A stretch of DNA of 64,000 nt from Patiria pectinifera (lineage: Eukaryota > Echinodermata > Asteroidea > Valvatida > Asterinidae). Every line of letters starts with the position of its first letter. Within the stretch, counting starts at the first letter, position 1. Location of the stretch: NCBI GenBank assembly GCA_029964075.1, contig CM057144.1:2069281-2133280 (forward strand), in the 5' to 3' direction. The notes below the pieces were generated by a model. The model saw only the letters and a list, made by a program, of their open reading frames with translations, was not told where the DNA came from and did not search any database. Position numbers and translations under genes: made by a program. Positions 1 to 12,896 of the stretch are shown piece by piece.

Positions 1-477
1 TTCGCCAACTCCAGCGATCGCAAGAAGCACTCCCACGTCCATACTTCGGACAAGCCTTACAACTGCAAGATGCGAGGCTGTGATAAGAGCTACACCCACC
101 CCAGCTCCCTCCGGAAACACATGAAGGTCCACAGCAAGTCTCCCCCACCCCCGGGGGTCTTCGAGCCGGCTGCCACCTCCCCTACCACCTCCTCCGACTC
201 CTCCCAGTCCCAGGGTGGGGGCGGTGGGGGCGGGGGACAAAGCGGTGGGGGTCAGAGCGGAGGAGCGCCTAGCGCGGGGCTGGGTAGCTCCATGCCCCCA
301 GCACCCAGCTTGTCCAGCAACGCGGGGACCAACCTGAGCGAGTGGTACGTGTGTCAGACGGCCGGGGGAATGCCCACGCCGCCGAGCAACGAACCCTCGC
401 CCGTCAATAGCGGCAACCATCACTCGCTGAGTTCAAGAATCCCTCCGCACTCCAGCAACAATACGTCAAACTACTGA
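1..477 (+). CDS. Zic: Zic-family C2H2 zinc-finger transcription factor, 3' end (partial)
   Basis: The frame is open from base 1 to a TGA at 475-477 and is cut by the window start. It encodes the end of zinc finger 4 ([14 protein letters not shown]), the TSDKPY linker and complete finger 5 ([21 protein letters not shown] then MKVH), which are near-diagnostic for Zic/odd-paired proteins. Finger 5 has CX4C spacing; to my knowledge this is the invertebrate state, while vertebrate Zic proteins have CX2C. After the fingers come a proline run, a Ser/Thr-rich stretch, a Gly/Gln tract and the conserved motif NLSEWYVCQ, the counterpart of the C-terminal NxNEWYV of vertebrate Zic. Zic proteins are nuclear DNA-binding factors in neural and mesodermal patterning. 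The ATG at 70 is internal to finger 5 and is not the start. Upstream exons with fingers 1-3 lie outside the window. Confidence 0.94.
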   Translation, partial: FANSSDRKKHSHVHTSDKPYNCKMRGCDKSYTHPSSLRKHMKVHSKSPPPPGVFEPAATSPTTSSDSSQSQGGGGGGGGQSGGGQSGGAPSAGLGSSMPPAPSLSSNAGTNLSEWYVCQTAGGMPTPPSNEPSPVNSGNHHSLSSRIPPHSSNNTSNY

Positions 478-3400
478 ACTCCAAAATAAAGCACAAACAA
501 AACTCATCAGTCACCAACCAAATTGAACCATAACTGGTCGACGGAGAGGAGTGCTACAATTTAAACACAAAAACTACGGGTAACGATTGGACAAAACGAT
601 TGGTAAAAATATCGAACTTTAGGCGGAACCACAGCCGCGACGCCTTCTCGGCTAAAAAGGGCGCCATTCTATAGATTTTGGAGTGAGAGTGTTTGAAGGT
701 AGAGAAAGCGGCCATGTTGGAGTACAGATCTCCATGTTGAAACTGCCCGGCTTGAGTAGGTGGTGTCTTCTTATTCACTATACACATGAATCGAGACACG
801 TTTTCCGACCCTCATCCCGTGTGTCTTCATGGTAAAATCATGCTTCGCCAAAGCTGAACTGAACACCAGAGCAAGTCTCCGACATGTTGCCCAAACTGAG
901 AGAAATTAGAAGAAACTTGAAAGTTAGTTTGATACTTCCGTTTAGAGTCGCTTGTTCGGGTTGAGTCTTAACTGATAGAACGTGACATCAGGTGTGAAAG
1001 TTTGAGGGGGAAACAGGGGTTTCCTTCACGACAACAATTTCTGCACAAGGTTCACCTGCAGAAAACGTTCAGACATTAGTACCGGTGTATGTTCTTTTGA
1101 AAGTTAACGTATTTCAGTGTACTTTGCATTTTGAAAATCAGTACTTTTTTATAGAATTTAACGTAGACGGGATCCACTCGAGGTACTAATTTTTGTCTGG
1201 AAAGGGTATTGGAAAAAAATAAAATTCCCCCGAAAGTCGGATTGTACAGTGTCAAAACTTGAAAACACCGGTACATGGTTTGGAAATTGTGTTCGGTTCC
1301 AACGCTTGAGAACGATCGATTCGGTCAAACCATATGGAATGAATAAGTTTTACGAGTGGGAAGCAGTGACAGTGTTTTGGTTAACGGATTTTAGAGAAAT
1401 GGTCACTCCGTGGTTTCGAAGTATCTTATCTTTTGTATTACCTCTTGCCATAAAGTTCGAAAGCCACAAAAAACTGTGAATATGTCTTGTATAGTGTTTT
1501 TTTTTTAAAGATTTATAATTAAACTATTTGTTCATCAGAGAAGTCCGATTTTTACAACTTTTGTTTTAGCAATCATCAGATCTTTATACAGAGAAGGGAG
1601 GTTTTTTTTTAAAGGTTAGTAATCATTTACTACGCAATAAGTCAAGAGACAATCATGTATTAACCCATGTGCAAACTGTAAACTGTTTCGTTCCTTGTCG
1701 AATATAGTAAAAGGGTAATTTGGGTGGTTTTTCAGTCTGTTGAAAAAAACCTTCAGAGTGGTGACAAAAATCTCAATTTCCACAAATTTTATTTTCTAGA
1801 TTGAGGCATTTTTAAAAGCTATGGTAGGCACATGCCACAGAAACACTGATAACAACCGATTGTCTTTTCTTTTGATTTTACACACGTTTTGGGAACATTG
1901 ACCGATTTTTTTTTACATCCTAGAATAATACCTATAAGTACTCTTTGTCTAGTGCCCTGACGCCTACCCTATAATTCGTGCATTTAGCTGTATACAACCA
2001 TCATCAGTTTCTGCTTGGGCTTTGGAATAGTGGCCGGGTATAATTGGAGTAAACACAATCAAACAAACGATTTAAACATGGTTAACAACTTGACTGCCAT
2101 ATTTCTTCCTGTTGTAATTCGATCCCATCTTCCTCAATACTTAAAAGTCGAACTGATTTCTTCTCATCATGTAGGAGATTAATTGATCGGACGTACTCTG
2201 CTATGAGAAAATTGATGTAAATTATATAGATTTTTATAATAAATTATCCAATCAGTACATGCTATTCTCTGGCTCTTTTTATTTGTGACGTCGATTCGTT
2301 TGTCTTTATACATTAACACAATTGTCACTGACATGCTGACTTGTTCAGTTCGTAGAAGTCGTCGTAGAACAAACTGGACGAACGTTTTGCGTTGCAACCT
2401 TCCATGTGTTTCTATAACTAGATTATGCTTCATAATATATCCTCTGCAAAGCGAGCGTTGTTATACGTGCATGTGCTAACCAAACACGCTGTACTTTGTA
2501 TAGCAATCAAACGTTGAACGCCGTAACTAGAGCGTCAACAAATGCGGCCAAGGTTGCTTTTTTCTTTGACCAAACAGAAAGGACAAGTCTTACGTATTAC
2601 CTTTGTGTTATTGGCAAAGCCATACCCCATGTGATAGTCCATCGTGGTCAAAATATCCCCCAAAACGCACCACAACACAGCCTTTTCTCTCCGTTCGGCC
2701 GGACGGAAAATCGGCTCAGGGAAAATCGATTGTTCCGCTTATAGGTAAACGGAAACTGTTCGGGAAAAAACTAAATATGAACGAAGAGTTTTGCTCCAAC
2801 AAAACCCACACAGTTTTAGCAACGACAAGTCGCCAAATTTTCCCAATGGTGTACATATACGGCGTGAAATACCCTTTTCTTTTATGACGATTATCTTTAT
2901 GAAAATTTCACTTTGCCTTGTATAGCATTTACTCATCTACATGGCGAGTAGAAAAATTTGTTTATGTTATATATACCTTTAAAAAAAATAATAAACTTGC
3001 AATATTGAAGTAAGAAATATAAGCGGGGTAACGCAACATTATGTTCACAGAAAGACCATCTTTTAGGCCTATATCGTGAGTGAAATATGATTTATTGCCG
3101 GCAAAACTCTACAAGCGACGAAACAAAAAGTTCATGCAGTTGGTTGCTATTATATTCAAATTATTTCAATGAGCAATTTACTCAAAATGGTCGAAGCATG
3201 CATAACTCAAGACACAGCGAAGACTTGAGTGTGGATCCTTGGGGTTGCGAGCCAAAATGCGTTATCATCACATCTGAGAAAACCTCCGTGCTTATTCCCT
3301 TGGTGTGGTAAATGTCACTCCCATATCTTCGAAACGTTGGTGATCGCTGACTCATTCATTTTTTACCGCCCAGATTTGTTTTGATCCTCGCGCGTCGGCA

Positions 3401-3830
3401 AGAAGAAAGAACGAAAGCGGCGTCCGATACCTAGCACCTACCGGATGGTGTAGGCTGAACCCACAAGAAAACTCCAAGATTGAGAACAGGAGAAGGGGAA
3501 ATGTCTTCACGGATATTTTTTTCTTTGGCAGTGACGGCTAAAAAATATGAATGTATACCTGAACAGGTGATAAGCTTCTTAGCCCGGGGGCCAGGAAAGC
3601 CAATTAGCCGGGAGTAGAGGCGGACAGGCACCGCTCGATCCGCGGTCGAAACACCGGTCAAACGGGATTTGATTTTTTTGCTCGGATAATACCGCCGGTT
3701 TTGAAGTTTATAACTCGATGCTCGGTTTCATGTGTCAACTTCGCGGTAGAGTGTGGCACAACAACATCCCAATGGAAGTTTTTATCGGGTCTTAGTTTTT
3801 AAAAGCCCGGTGCTAATGCGTGTTTGATAT
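478..3830. other. Zic 3' UTR and proximal downstream DNA, no gene seen
   Basis: This is AT-rich unique-looking DNA without a credible coding exon. AATAAA words occur at 485-490, 1218-1223, 2238-2243 and 2990-2995. The first is only 8 bases past the stop and is too close to be the sole poly(A) signal, so the UTR probably runs to one of the later ones; transcript data would decide. Short ORFs here have no recognisable domain. Confidence 0.5.
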
Positions 3831-4170
3831 GACAGGGGCAGGGCGGTCGCGGAGGAGTTGTTTTCTCTCCGACCGCTGCGTAAACTCTTGCCGGTTTCAC
3901 GGAGGAGACAAAAACCACACGGGGAGAAGTGTTACACATCTCCATTCAGCGTCCCGTGGGAGGCCGTGTGACGGGTAGAACCCCCCTGCCGAGCCCGCCA
4001 AATGTTTGGCCGGGGATCGCTTGGCTGGCCTGGGCCCGGGCCGAACTTGAAAACAACAACAATATGACGGCGTGGACCGGCGGAAGTACGAGTCAGAAAT
4101 GTCAGGGGGACTTACCCGAAGAGAAACAGGGTTGGAGCGGTTACCCAAAAGTACTTATAAAAGTTGAGAA
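3830..4170. promoter_or_regulatory. GC-rich patch downstream of Zic, candidate regulatory module
   Basis: A GC- and CpG-rich island inside AT-rich desert. It contains a RUNX-like word (AACCACA, near 3914), a SOX-like AACAATA (near 4058) and runs of G/C. There is no coding domain in either of the overlapping ORFs of 83-85 codons. The regulatory role is inferred only from composition, motifs and position 3.4 kb past Zic. Confidence 0.25.
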
Positions 4171-4344
4171 TCGGGCTTGCTTATAAATTAACCACAACCG
4201 CGTCATATATTTTCATAGTTGGTCTTCCGACCCACAGTTAATTTTTCAAAAATATCGACACTTTTGTTCCCATGGTTTGTTGAGGTCAACTTAATTGCGG
4301 CAGTCAAGCATCAAAATAAATGAAATCAATTAAAAAGCGGCCCA

Positions 4345-4529
4345 TTTTTTAAATTGGCCATAACTCAATAAACATTTTTCCGATTGGAAAGATTTGTTTT
4401 CGTTGTTGAAAAGCTCATGAAGCACACTTGTGAAATATGTTACTATCAATATTTGCGATGTATTTTCGAAAATAATGTGAAAAAGAGGGCACTTTGAAAA
4501 TTCGGTTAATTTTGGGACACTCTGTATTA
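4345..4529. mobile_element. Truncated mariner-like MITE end
   Basis: The right edge reads GGGACACTCTGTA, the form seen at ends of Tc1/mariner-type elements (TA target). It is preceded by an A/T-rich internal region beginning near AAAAAGCGGCCC. I found no matching left terminal repeat, so this looks like a one-sided remnant. Confidence 0.35.
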
Positions 4530-5096
4530 CCATAGAACTGTTCCTTGCTCTATTGTATTACAGACCTAAACACATAGGTGACCAGTGTCATTGATGAGTT
4601 TGAGTTCTTTCTAAAGAATGCATATTTTAAACTTTAACGAAAAGGGGCGTCGCCTATGCGGAATTAATACACGTATGATGTTTATAGCAAACGGAAACCG
4701 ATATTTTTAAAAGTCTATTATTGAGGGGTGGATTCCTTGACGAACTACTTTTGTCACATTAAGAAATACAGGACGGTATAGTACCGTACACAAAACTTGC
4801 CGCGTCACAAATATCCAGGTCTTTGAATTTCGTCTCAGGCCCGAACGAGATGTACATGTAGCCTAAATGAGGCTCCTCAAATAATGTAAGTAATCTTATG
4901 CATTTACAACAAACGTTGGGAACCGCAAGTTGTCGGAAATAGAGACACGAACCAACAGGCAGAATTTGGGATACAAAATATTGGAATAACAAGGAAGTTG
5001 TGCAGTTGAAATTGGGAATTGTTTGGGGGCAAAACAAACTTGACTTCGGATAATAGGATAAGATAAACGTCCCTGGCCCTCTTCCACGATAGGTCC

Positions 5097-5246
5097 AACC
5101 AATGGGTGCAAACCTATGTTCCCCAATACCTATGTTCGGGCCCAATACCTTATGTTCCCTAATCTTACCCTAACCCTAAACCTAAACCTAACCCTAAGGA
5201 TTTTGGGGAACATAGGTATTGGGGAACATAGGTACTGGGGAACTTC
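5097..5246. repeat. Foldback repeat with an interstitial telomere-like core
   Basis: Bases 5166-5198 hold about five head-to-tail units of CCCTAA or ACCTAA. They are flanked by inverted arms: the left has repeated TGTTCCCCAATACCTA-type words, the right has repeated GGGGAACATAGGTATT words. The whole can fold with the telomere-like tract in the loop. It could be a captured telomere repeat, or a MITE whose loop resembles one by chance. Confidence 0.7.
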
Positions 5247-8200
5247 GGGCAGACTCCCAACCAACCATGATGTTGCTCTGTAATACGCCACCGTACCTCT
5301 TCTATACCCAGCTCTTCGCATTGTCTGATGGGGAGCCCAGAGCTTATCGAGCTTTGATCCCACCAATCATCGCCTCATTCCGGCCGTGTTGTCAAAGCAA
5401 ATCCCCAAACCTTGCCCCGGCTCTGGCTTGCGAAAACAGCCCCGTGGCTGTTGGCGTAGACGTCTACGGTTACGACGGGCAAACCTTCCCCCGGCGATAC
5501 TGCAACCGATCCGCTCCGGTCTCGACACCTTCTCGGTGTTTTGACCCCTCGGGCGCCGTAATCAAAAAAAAGTAGAGGGGAAACGCTCCAAACGAATCAA
5601 ACGTTTCTTACTTTTATTCCCCAAAACATTTTCTGGTTTACTTATCGTTTCTATGGCGCTGTTTCTTATGATCTATTAACCAACCTTCTGCCGAATGAAT
5701 AAACTTTGAAAGTACGCGATAATACAATGGGATAAGGATACCGCAATCTCCACTAAAATGCTTTCAGTTTCAACCGTGAGGTATAGCGCCAATGCTTGCG
5801 CAAGGTGCCGCTGATAATGTTTGTATACGAACATACCGGCACCCGGCTTTAACTGAACGCACATGTGTAAAGCACTCAATTGCGGGATTAAAGGGATTAA
5901 ATTATATTTACAGTTTGATCCCAGAGGAGAGCCGGCAACAAATTGACTGACAGCTTACAATACAAGGACGAGGTTGGGGTTCATTAAAAAATCTAAAATG
6001 CTTCAGATGGCTCGAAAATGGTTCGAGCGTTCGAAAGTCCTTGGGCTCGGGTATTTTAATGGATTTTCTGGCCTTTTATTTCTAAAGCTAAGATAAAACT
6101 TCAGCCCAGTTGATATGATTGCATATTCTCCTTTTCCCACTCATTCATGTTTATAGTTTCACCTGATGAAGCTGTTTCCTAATTAATTGACAAAAATGTA
6201 TTTTACATCCGAACTCAACTTTACGGTATTTTTTTCACTTATCTTTGAATCGTCTCCGCTGAATTTTGTCTTGAAGTTTGTAGTAACGTCTCGGTTTCAA
6301 ATTTCACTGTGCTTGGTATAAGGAAATAAGTTTTACCTGCCTCATGACCAGCAAAAGAATGAGAAATATGTTTTGACGCAATTTTGTTTGAATACCGCTA
6401 CCGTTGACGTCTCTTGAAATGAGAAAATAAAATTAGTCTAGCCATTTACTTTCTTTATTTATATCAAAAGTTCATAATTATAGAAAAGAGTTTTCTGCAC
6501 AAGCAAATACAAGTTGAGATTTGAAAATTCAAGTTAAAAACACCATGCATCTATCAAATATTGTCCGCATGGATGTCGTTTATGGAATAGTATTAAGCAG
6601 TATTTTTTAAAGCTTATCGGCAACATATGACCTCTCGTACATGTACTTGTTTTAATGTATAAAAGTCCATATGAGACATCTGAAGACGTTCTTTTGCTCC
6701 CATGGTAGAACCATGGAGCTATATAGCTCAATGGTAGAACGTACAAAGAGAATGTGTCTTCGTCCACTTGTGAGATCTTCTTAGTTTTTCTTTATTCCCC
6801 GGGCCTTGTCAATTTTTGGTTTTAGTTAGGAGGGGGAACGAGTCCTCACTCCCCTTTCCACCCCCTGGACCCAGACACCGTTTCCCACAGTATTCACATC
6901 TGGTTGGAATTCCCTTCCCCGTCACCCGACCCCTACTTCATCAGCAAACCTCAGTTCTCGATCTTGTTTATTATTGTCACTCAAGTAAACCCTCTCCCCT
7001 AGTTTTTTTGGTGCGATAATGCAGCTAGGTGTTAATTGGATGTATAGGAAAGATCCGGAAACTTCACACCGAGCGAAGGGTTTCGTTTTTCCGCGTCCAG
7101 AAAACGTGAGGAGATGTGATGTAATAGGCCTAACTGAAAATTTAATCCGAAGACAAAAAAGTTGACTTGATTCGAATTTTGCAATTTGAGTGACAAGACA
7201 GGGTCGCCTGTTGAAGGAAACACATGTCGATCCAACTTTTTTTTTTACTTTTACGTTTACTTTTTTTTTTACTATTTACTTTGACTTTACACGTGCGGAC
7301 CATGTGCCGCTCTTATTTTGTTTTTCGTCTACGATGCTTAGTTGTCCTCGCTTGTCGCGTTTGTAGCTCCCACAATTCCTCTGATCTCAACCCCCATCCC
7401 CGAAAAAAACTTGATTTTTTATTTACTTTATTATTTTTGTGTGTGTGAGAGAGTGTATTATTATGATTAGATTATGTTTGGTCCCGTGAGGGGCCAGACT
7501 TGGTGTCTCTGCGGTCCCTGCGGGCCCCGTGCCAATCCCCACGGATCAGCGACTCCGCACGGCTGACATTGACTAGGCAAAGGAAAAAGAAAAGTTAGGT
7601 ACGGAAAGGGGTCAAGGTCTCGTGGACGCGCTACCGCGGCGCTGCGCGGACTGTTTACTTTCCTACCACGCACATTATGCACACTGAATGCAAATGTGTG
7701 AAAGTTGCCGCGCCGTGCACGAATAGCCACCTGCCCGGGCTTGGCTTCTCAGTTTGCTGGCTGCTTTGCTCCCTTTTCCCGTGTCACCACCAAACTCCAA
7801 GGCTGCAGACTTCAAAATCCAACTTTTTGGCGGCAAATTGGGAGAAGAAAAAAAAATTGCTGGGCAAGAGGTGGCAAGAATCAAGCGAGTTAATTGGTGA
7901 GTTTAGGTAAGCGCGCGCGCGGTGTGGACGGGTCGTGGTTGGACGCGCGACGAGGCGATTGGCTGTTGGGTTGCGGGTAATGGCGGATGTTGCATGGCCA
8001 TAAAGTCAGTGTCAATTGTATTGCCGTGGCGATGACGTTTGAGGAAGTGCTTGCTGTGAACATGCTTGGAGTGTCTGGGGGCCCTGGCACGATTCAAAAC
8101 GAGATTGTACTGGATTCTTACGTCATAATTTAGCAACTCACACAGTAACGGAACAAGAAGAGTTGGGCAAGCTCAGCCATGGGAAGAGCGATTGGCTCCG

Positions 8201-9980
8201 CAAGTTTTTAGCTTTGAGAACAACGAACAAACAAATTTCGGCGAGAGTGAAAACGCATGACCTAGGTTATACGTGTAGAATGATTGTTAGGCATAGGCCT
8301 AGCAGATTCAAATGAATAAGTATTGAGCAGGAATCCTTACTCGTTTCAGCAAAGATGGAATGCCTTTTGGAGGTAATTTTACATTCAAATTTACAACTTG
8401 CCGGTAAAAAAAACGCGACCGTGCGCTCCTTACCTACAAGTACAATTAAAAAAAAAGTCATCTTGACTTTCGTGTAATTCTGGAACACTCTTAAGTATAG
8501 CTCCGTGATCAGTTTTCCGTGAACTGAAGGAGTACAACAACTTAAAGACGGTATGCATGCTTAAAGGCCTAATGTTTTACCCTATTCCAATCTTGTCAAT
8601 TTGAAACATGGAGGACAGTGATTATCGTGCGCGAGATCTTGTTTTATTTATAACATATTATCAAGATTGCTATTTAGGTTATTCCGCAAGGTTCCTCGAA
8701 CTGTTTGGTTTCTACTTCCTTGTGCTCTTCCTGTTAGATTTAACGGTGGTAAAATGGAGTAAAGTAAGAGTCTATATTTCGCATATCTCTTGGTAACTGG
8801 ATAAGTCCTGTAGTGCATAATAGCGCATCCTAAGTTTCCAGAGAAAGTCCCAGCCAAAATGCAAGCATCCTTCCCGTTCTGTGATCGCGTCACGTGGATG
8901 GCCTTATCGCGGCCGAGGGTGCAAATGTTAGACGGATTGGTTGGCGCGTTTCGCCTCGAGCTTTGTAAAGGGAGACGGGTGAGGGACAGACGAGAACCCG
9001 GGAAAGAGCGCGGGGTACCAAGGAAAAATATAGAAGAGTCCGGTGAATGAAGGTTACGCCGTATCGTGTTAACAGACGGTGGGCGTTGTTAAAGGGAACG
9101 CCATGTACAACTATACAATGCTTATTGGTCATCACATGCAGTCATGCAACATGTAATTTCACAATTGTTTGTGGCAGATTTGAAAAATGTGCCCCCGAAA
9201 ATGAAAATTTTGTTTTCATGCCTTTGGCACCTTAAGTTCGTTCCCAGCTTTGAAATTGATTGCTTCATGTCCTGGGGGAATGTGATGGCGCCCTACTCAG
9301 TATAAGTCACGTGTGTACCTTTAAAATGCACAAAAAATGGCGGGAAAGAATTAATTACATTTTGTTTCTGTACCTGAGGATTTGGTTCGGGCTTCGGTAG
9401 CTCGTTGGAGGACGCGGGCGCAGTTGTTGTTTGTCCTGTCGGTCGGGGGTGAAATTTACATTTCCGTAATTTTTCCCTACAGTTTTCTAACGGGGGAGAA
9501 ACACATTTATGCCTGAAACTCATGTGCGTTGATCGATTCGGTCAAGAAGTTTAACATTCTGATGGACAGATGGAGAAATTGCGCATTTTCTTTAGATTTA
9601 CACAGTATAACAAAGCAAAGCAATATGTGCAAATGTGAGATAACATCATCATGCAATAAAATCAGCAGCAACAACAAATTGGTATATTCACAGGCTTATA
9701 TGTAAATATAGCGCGTGTATACCGACTTTAAAATTTCTTATTTTTCTTACTGACATCCTACAGCACGGTAATCAGCTACAACCTCACCAGCTCAAAATCA
9801 TGGTCAAGATCAACAATGTATAACGTTCGTATTTTTTACAAGTTTCAGTTCTCGAATGAACCACAAAGGGAACCTAACTATCGGCCCAGGTCTGCATTGT
9901 GGCTTTGGGCGTGATCCATGGCTGCGCGGCATAACATGCATAAGTACAGGTTTATGGCTTCAGACTAGCACCCCTTAAAC
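5247..9980. other. Intergenic DNA, no gene recognised
   Basis: No ORF here carries a recognisable domain. There are poly-T/T-rich tracts at about 7235-7285, a GC-rich patch at about 7490-7660 and another at about 8880-9050. The word CCATGG repeats in inverted form near 6700-6718. Nothing else structured was seen. Confidence 0.4.
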
Positions 9981-10015
9981 AAAACAATTGACGAATTGGA
10001 GAACCGCCAACGTAG

Positions 10016-10087
10016 GGCTGGATGGCCGAGTTGGTAAAGCACGGAAACGGCTTTCCGGACTCGCGGGTTCGAACCCCGCTCCAGTCA
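10016..10087 (+). repeat. tRNA-like sequence (tRNA pseudogene or SINE head)
   Basis: The 7-bp acceptor stem GGCTGGA/TCCAGTC pairs fully with one G-U. The T arm is intact (GCGGG, loop TTCGAAC, CCCGC), and the A-box-like GGCCGAGTTGG is present. The D stem has a mismatch, and the anticodon arm forms five pairs only around a 6-base loop. It is therefore unlikely to be a working tRNA. Inverted copies of AAACAAAACAATTGAC-like sequence lie just outside it. Confidence 0.6.
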
Positions 10088-10429
10088 ATTTCTTTGTTCA
10101 ACTTTTCAAAAAATGTTTCTGTTCTAATATACAATGTAGTAAACTAGTAGAATAATGAGTGGTTTACTATCATGTGCGTGTTAAAACAGGGCAAGACAAG
10201 TAATTCAGTGAGTTAATTTTTTAATATGAACTCTGCTTTGAGGTTTTTTTTTTGTTAAGGCGTTATTAGATGTATTGTGAATTTCAGTAATTCGAGATGG
10301 GCTTGATTTGGCACCGGTACTCAATGGCGATGAGCGGAAGACCCTTTGAAAGTAGATTCATCTGTTTATAGGAATGTTAACAGTTATAATTATAGGATCC
10401 GTTGAGTGGAGAAAATTTAGAATTTCAGC

Positions 10430-10600
10430 TTTAGCCCCTGGGAAAACCCAGGATAGTCCGAATAACCGATCCGATTAAGCACAGACTTTTTACAAACCTG
10501 ATTAACCGGATCAGTGTGGTCGGGATTCGAACCCAGGCGACCAGATTTTGAAGGTATACTGCTTGACCTGACCACCTCTGTGTTAAAAAACCCCAATACC
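10430..10600 (-). repeat. tRNA-derived SINE
   Basis: On the minus strand a tRNA-like head carries the B box GGGTTCGAATCCC (plus-strand 10522-10534) with an A-box-like TGGTCAGGTCAAG upstream. A body follows, ending in the block GGGTTTTCCCAG. The same GGGTTTTCC block follows the tRNA head in the SINEs at 10,975 and 15,118, so these appear to be one superfamily. Confidence 0.6.
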
Positions 10601-10974
10601 GCTGCCCTACTTCGGTTCATTGACTTTTCACCTGTACTTTTGAGCAAGGTGGAAGTGTACCGTATCGCTATCACGTATATTCAGATCTTATTCCATCATT
10701 CGCTCTGCTCGATTTCTTCCTCACGGGCAATGTTTCATTCCGGTTGCTGTACTTTGACCCGCGCCGATATCGGTGTTTATGGAGCTCGTGCAGATGAACC
10801 TGCATGCTGTAGGAGGATTGTGTTAGCCGCTATAGAGGTGGGTCTAAGGGGAAGGTTCTAGCCCCGCCCCTTGTGCCGCAAAAATTAGGAAAATCAGGCG
10901 GAAAAAAAGACGAAAAATATGCCTGACAGCTACCCCTTGAGCTGAAGCTATGAATGTATCCGCTCCCGATAGGA

Positions 10975-11165
10975 GGCGTGTCATGTTGGTGGTTTAGACA
11001 GCGGTATTTCATTTGCTTGGCCTTCCACGGACTCACATGTGGCCCAGGTTCGAATCCCGTCAAGGCTGACGTGTGGATTGGTTTTTCGGTCGCCACCTGA
11101 TTGTGTTTTTATTTCTTCCTGGAAATTATTCTGGGTTTTCCTCAAACCCTTAAAATTTGACCATT
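10975..11165 (+). repeat. tRNA-derived SINE
   Basis: A degenerate tRNA-like head with the B box GGTTCGAATCC (11047-11057) is followed by a body ending in GGGTTTTCCTCAAACCC (about 11132-11148). It is the same type of unit as the minus-strand copy 400 bases upstream. Confidence 0.6.
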
Positions 11166-11169
11166 GAAC

Positions 11170-12440
11170 TGAACGCCCAACTCAAAGAGCTTTTGAGTTA
11201 ATTCCGTATTCAAGTACGTTTTGCCTGCCTAAGAAAAGAAAAACATTGAGTTTAGCAAAAATCTAAAGAGAAAGTTAATTTTCAGGAGGGATTTTTTAAG
11301 ATAAAACGGCGAAAATGCAATTTACAAGTGCATGTACTCGACAGTTTTTCTTAAAATGCCAACGATGTGAAAATTCATTGATATTTCATTCAAACAAAAT
11401 TGAAACATCGAAGAGGATTTTCCGACCTCCCCCCAGAGAATCTCCGCCCCAATCCCGCCTAGTGACGAGTCCCACGCGGCCAGACTTATAATCCAAAAGC
11501 TCTTGAAATCACAGAACACAATTATTGTTGTTTACATATGCCTCTGTTCTTGAGTTCGACGCCCGCTAAGCACCGTGCTCGAATCACTGTACTGACTCCA
11601 CATCTCTATTCTCCCTCCCTCCTTCAAAATGAAAGTTTCATCATCAGACATCTTGTAACTTGTCACAATCGTCTCCCCGACAAAACAAAAAAATACAGCC
11701 CTGTCAGATTCCACCCCTCAACCCACCTCGAGATCGAACATGACAGGAGTGCATTGTTGTCTCCCCCAATCGTGGGGATCTTTCCCCCGTTCAAAGGCCC
11801 ACTAAGGCACCCTTCAATAGGCTCTGGAGTGCCGCCCTGAAAGGCCCGCCCTTGCAAAAAAAAAATCCTTTGAAAATTATCGCTCCCTTGTGGCCGGAGG
11901 ATCCGTTAGGCCGTGGCTTGAGCCATTCAGGCCCCGCTAGACCGGTCTCAGTGACCGGTGAAGTGGGGTGAGGGGACCCGTGCGATTTAACACAACGGTC
12001 ATCAATATTTTTTTCCACAAAGGAAAAATTCAGGTCCCATTGAATTATCATTGGTATAATTTAGGGTCCTACAATCTCACAGACCTGGGAAACCCCTCAA
12101 CAAGTTGTGCCAGTCAGTGCCTCGATGTTTTCAGCCCTGATCGGTTGTAAGTACCGACAAATCTTTGAAAAAAATATCAAAATCTTCTCACATGCCTCGG
12201 ACTCGAGTGGTTGGAGAAGAGGGGATGTCATATTGGCGAAGATTGTAGTTGACAGGTACTTGCCAGCTGGCTTAACTAGGCTCACTTTGGCTTGTTAAGC
12301 GGGTGAACAATCCTGGGAAAACTGGTCCAGAAAGTTTTTGCGAGTCTTTCCGAAGGCTATAGTTTCATGCGCCAGGATCGCTGTGAGACTTGTACCATAC
12401 ACAAGGCTTTACATTTTGTAACGAATCCCACCGATTATGA
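11170..12440. other. Intergenic DNA, no gene recognised
   Basis: Moderately GC-rich DNA between 11,400 and 12,300 carries several overlapping ORFs of 60-100 codons on both strands, none with a recognisable domain. It is a candidate conserved non-coding segment only because of composition. Confidence 0.3.
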
Positions 12441-12447
12441 CTGTTAA

Positions 12448-12896
12448 AGGTAATTTTGCAAACATCATAAAAAAAACTACAAAGTTATTATGAAATACCT
12501 TACTTGACTGTAAGTGAATAACAGTCTCAAGCATCCTGTAAAATCATGGCACCTGGTGTGCTGTCATTTTCAAGAAAAGTGATATTTTTGTATTGAATTT
12601 CCAACGATGGTTGGCCGACCATCGTCTGCAAAAAACTTTGTTTTCAAATACTACCCCGGCAATTTACCAAATTTAGTTAGTCGACATTTGGTTTGAAACC
12701 AGTTACGTATCTGTAAAGGGTGCACGCCAGCTAGTTTGGTTCCCTGACCTCGTCGGGGACCAGACTACAAAAACAGCATTTTTTTCTTGGTTTTCTTCCC
12801 CAGCATTTATAAACACAAAACTTTAAACAAGTCAATGTAACAGTATAAAACTAACCCCGGAATCCGTCCATTGAAACCAAATGTTGTTAATTACCT
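12448..12896. mobile_element. TTAA-type MITE, copy 1
   Basis: The left end is TTAA|AGGTAATTTTGCAAAC and the right end is AATGTTGTTAATTACCT|ATAA, a slightly decayed TTAA target duplication. It aligns along its length with the copies at 42,377, 42,937 and 62,246, sharing CATCCTGTAAAATCATGGCA and a central palindrome at 12604-12625. The TTAAAGG terminus recalls T2/Kolobok-type MITEs; piggyBac also targets TTAA. There is no coding capacity. Confidence 0.75.

Noticed and set aside
10016-10087. Functional tRNA gene
   Set aside because: The anticodon loop has six bases and the D stem a mismatch; other tRNA-like heads here belong to SINEs.
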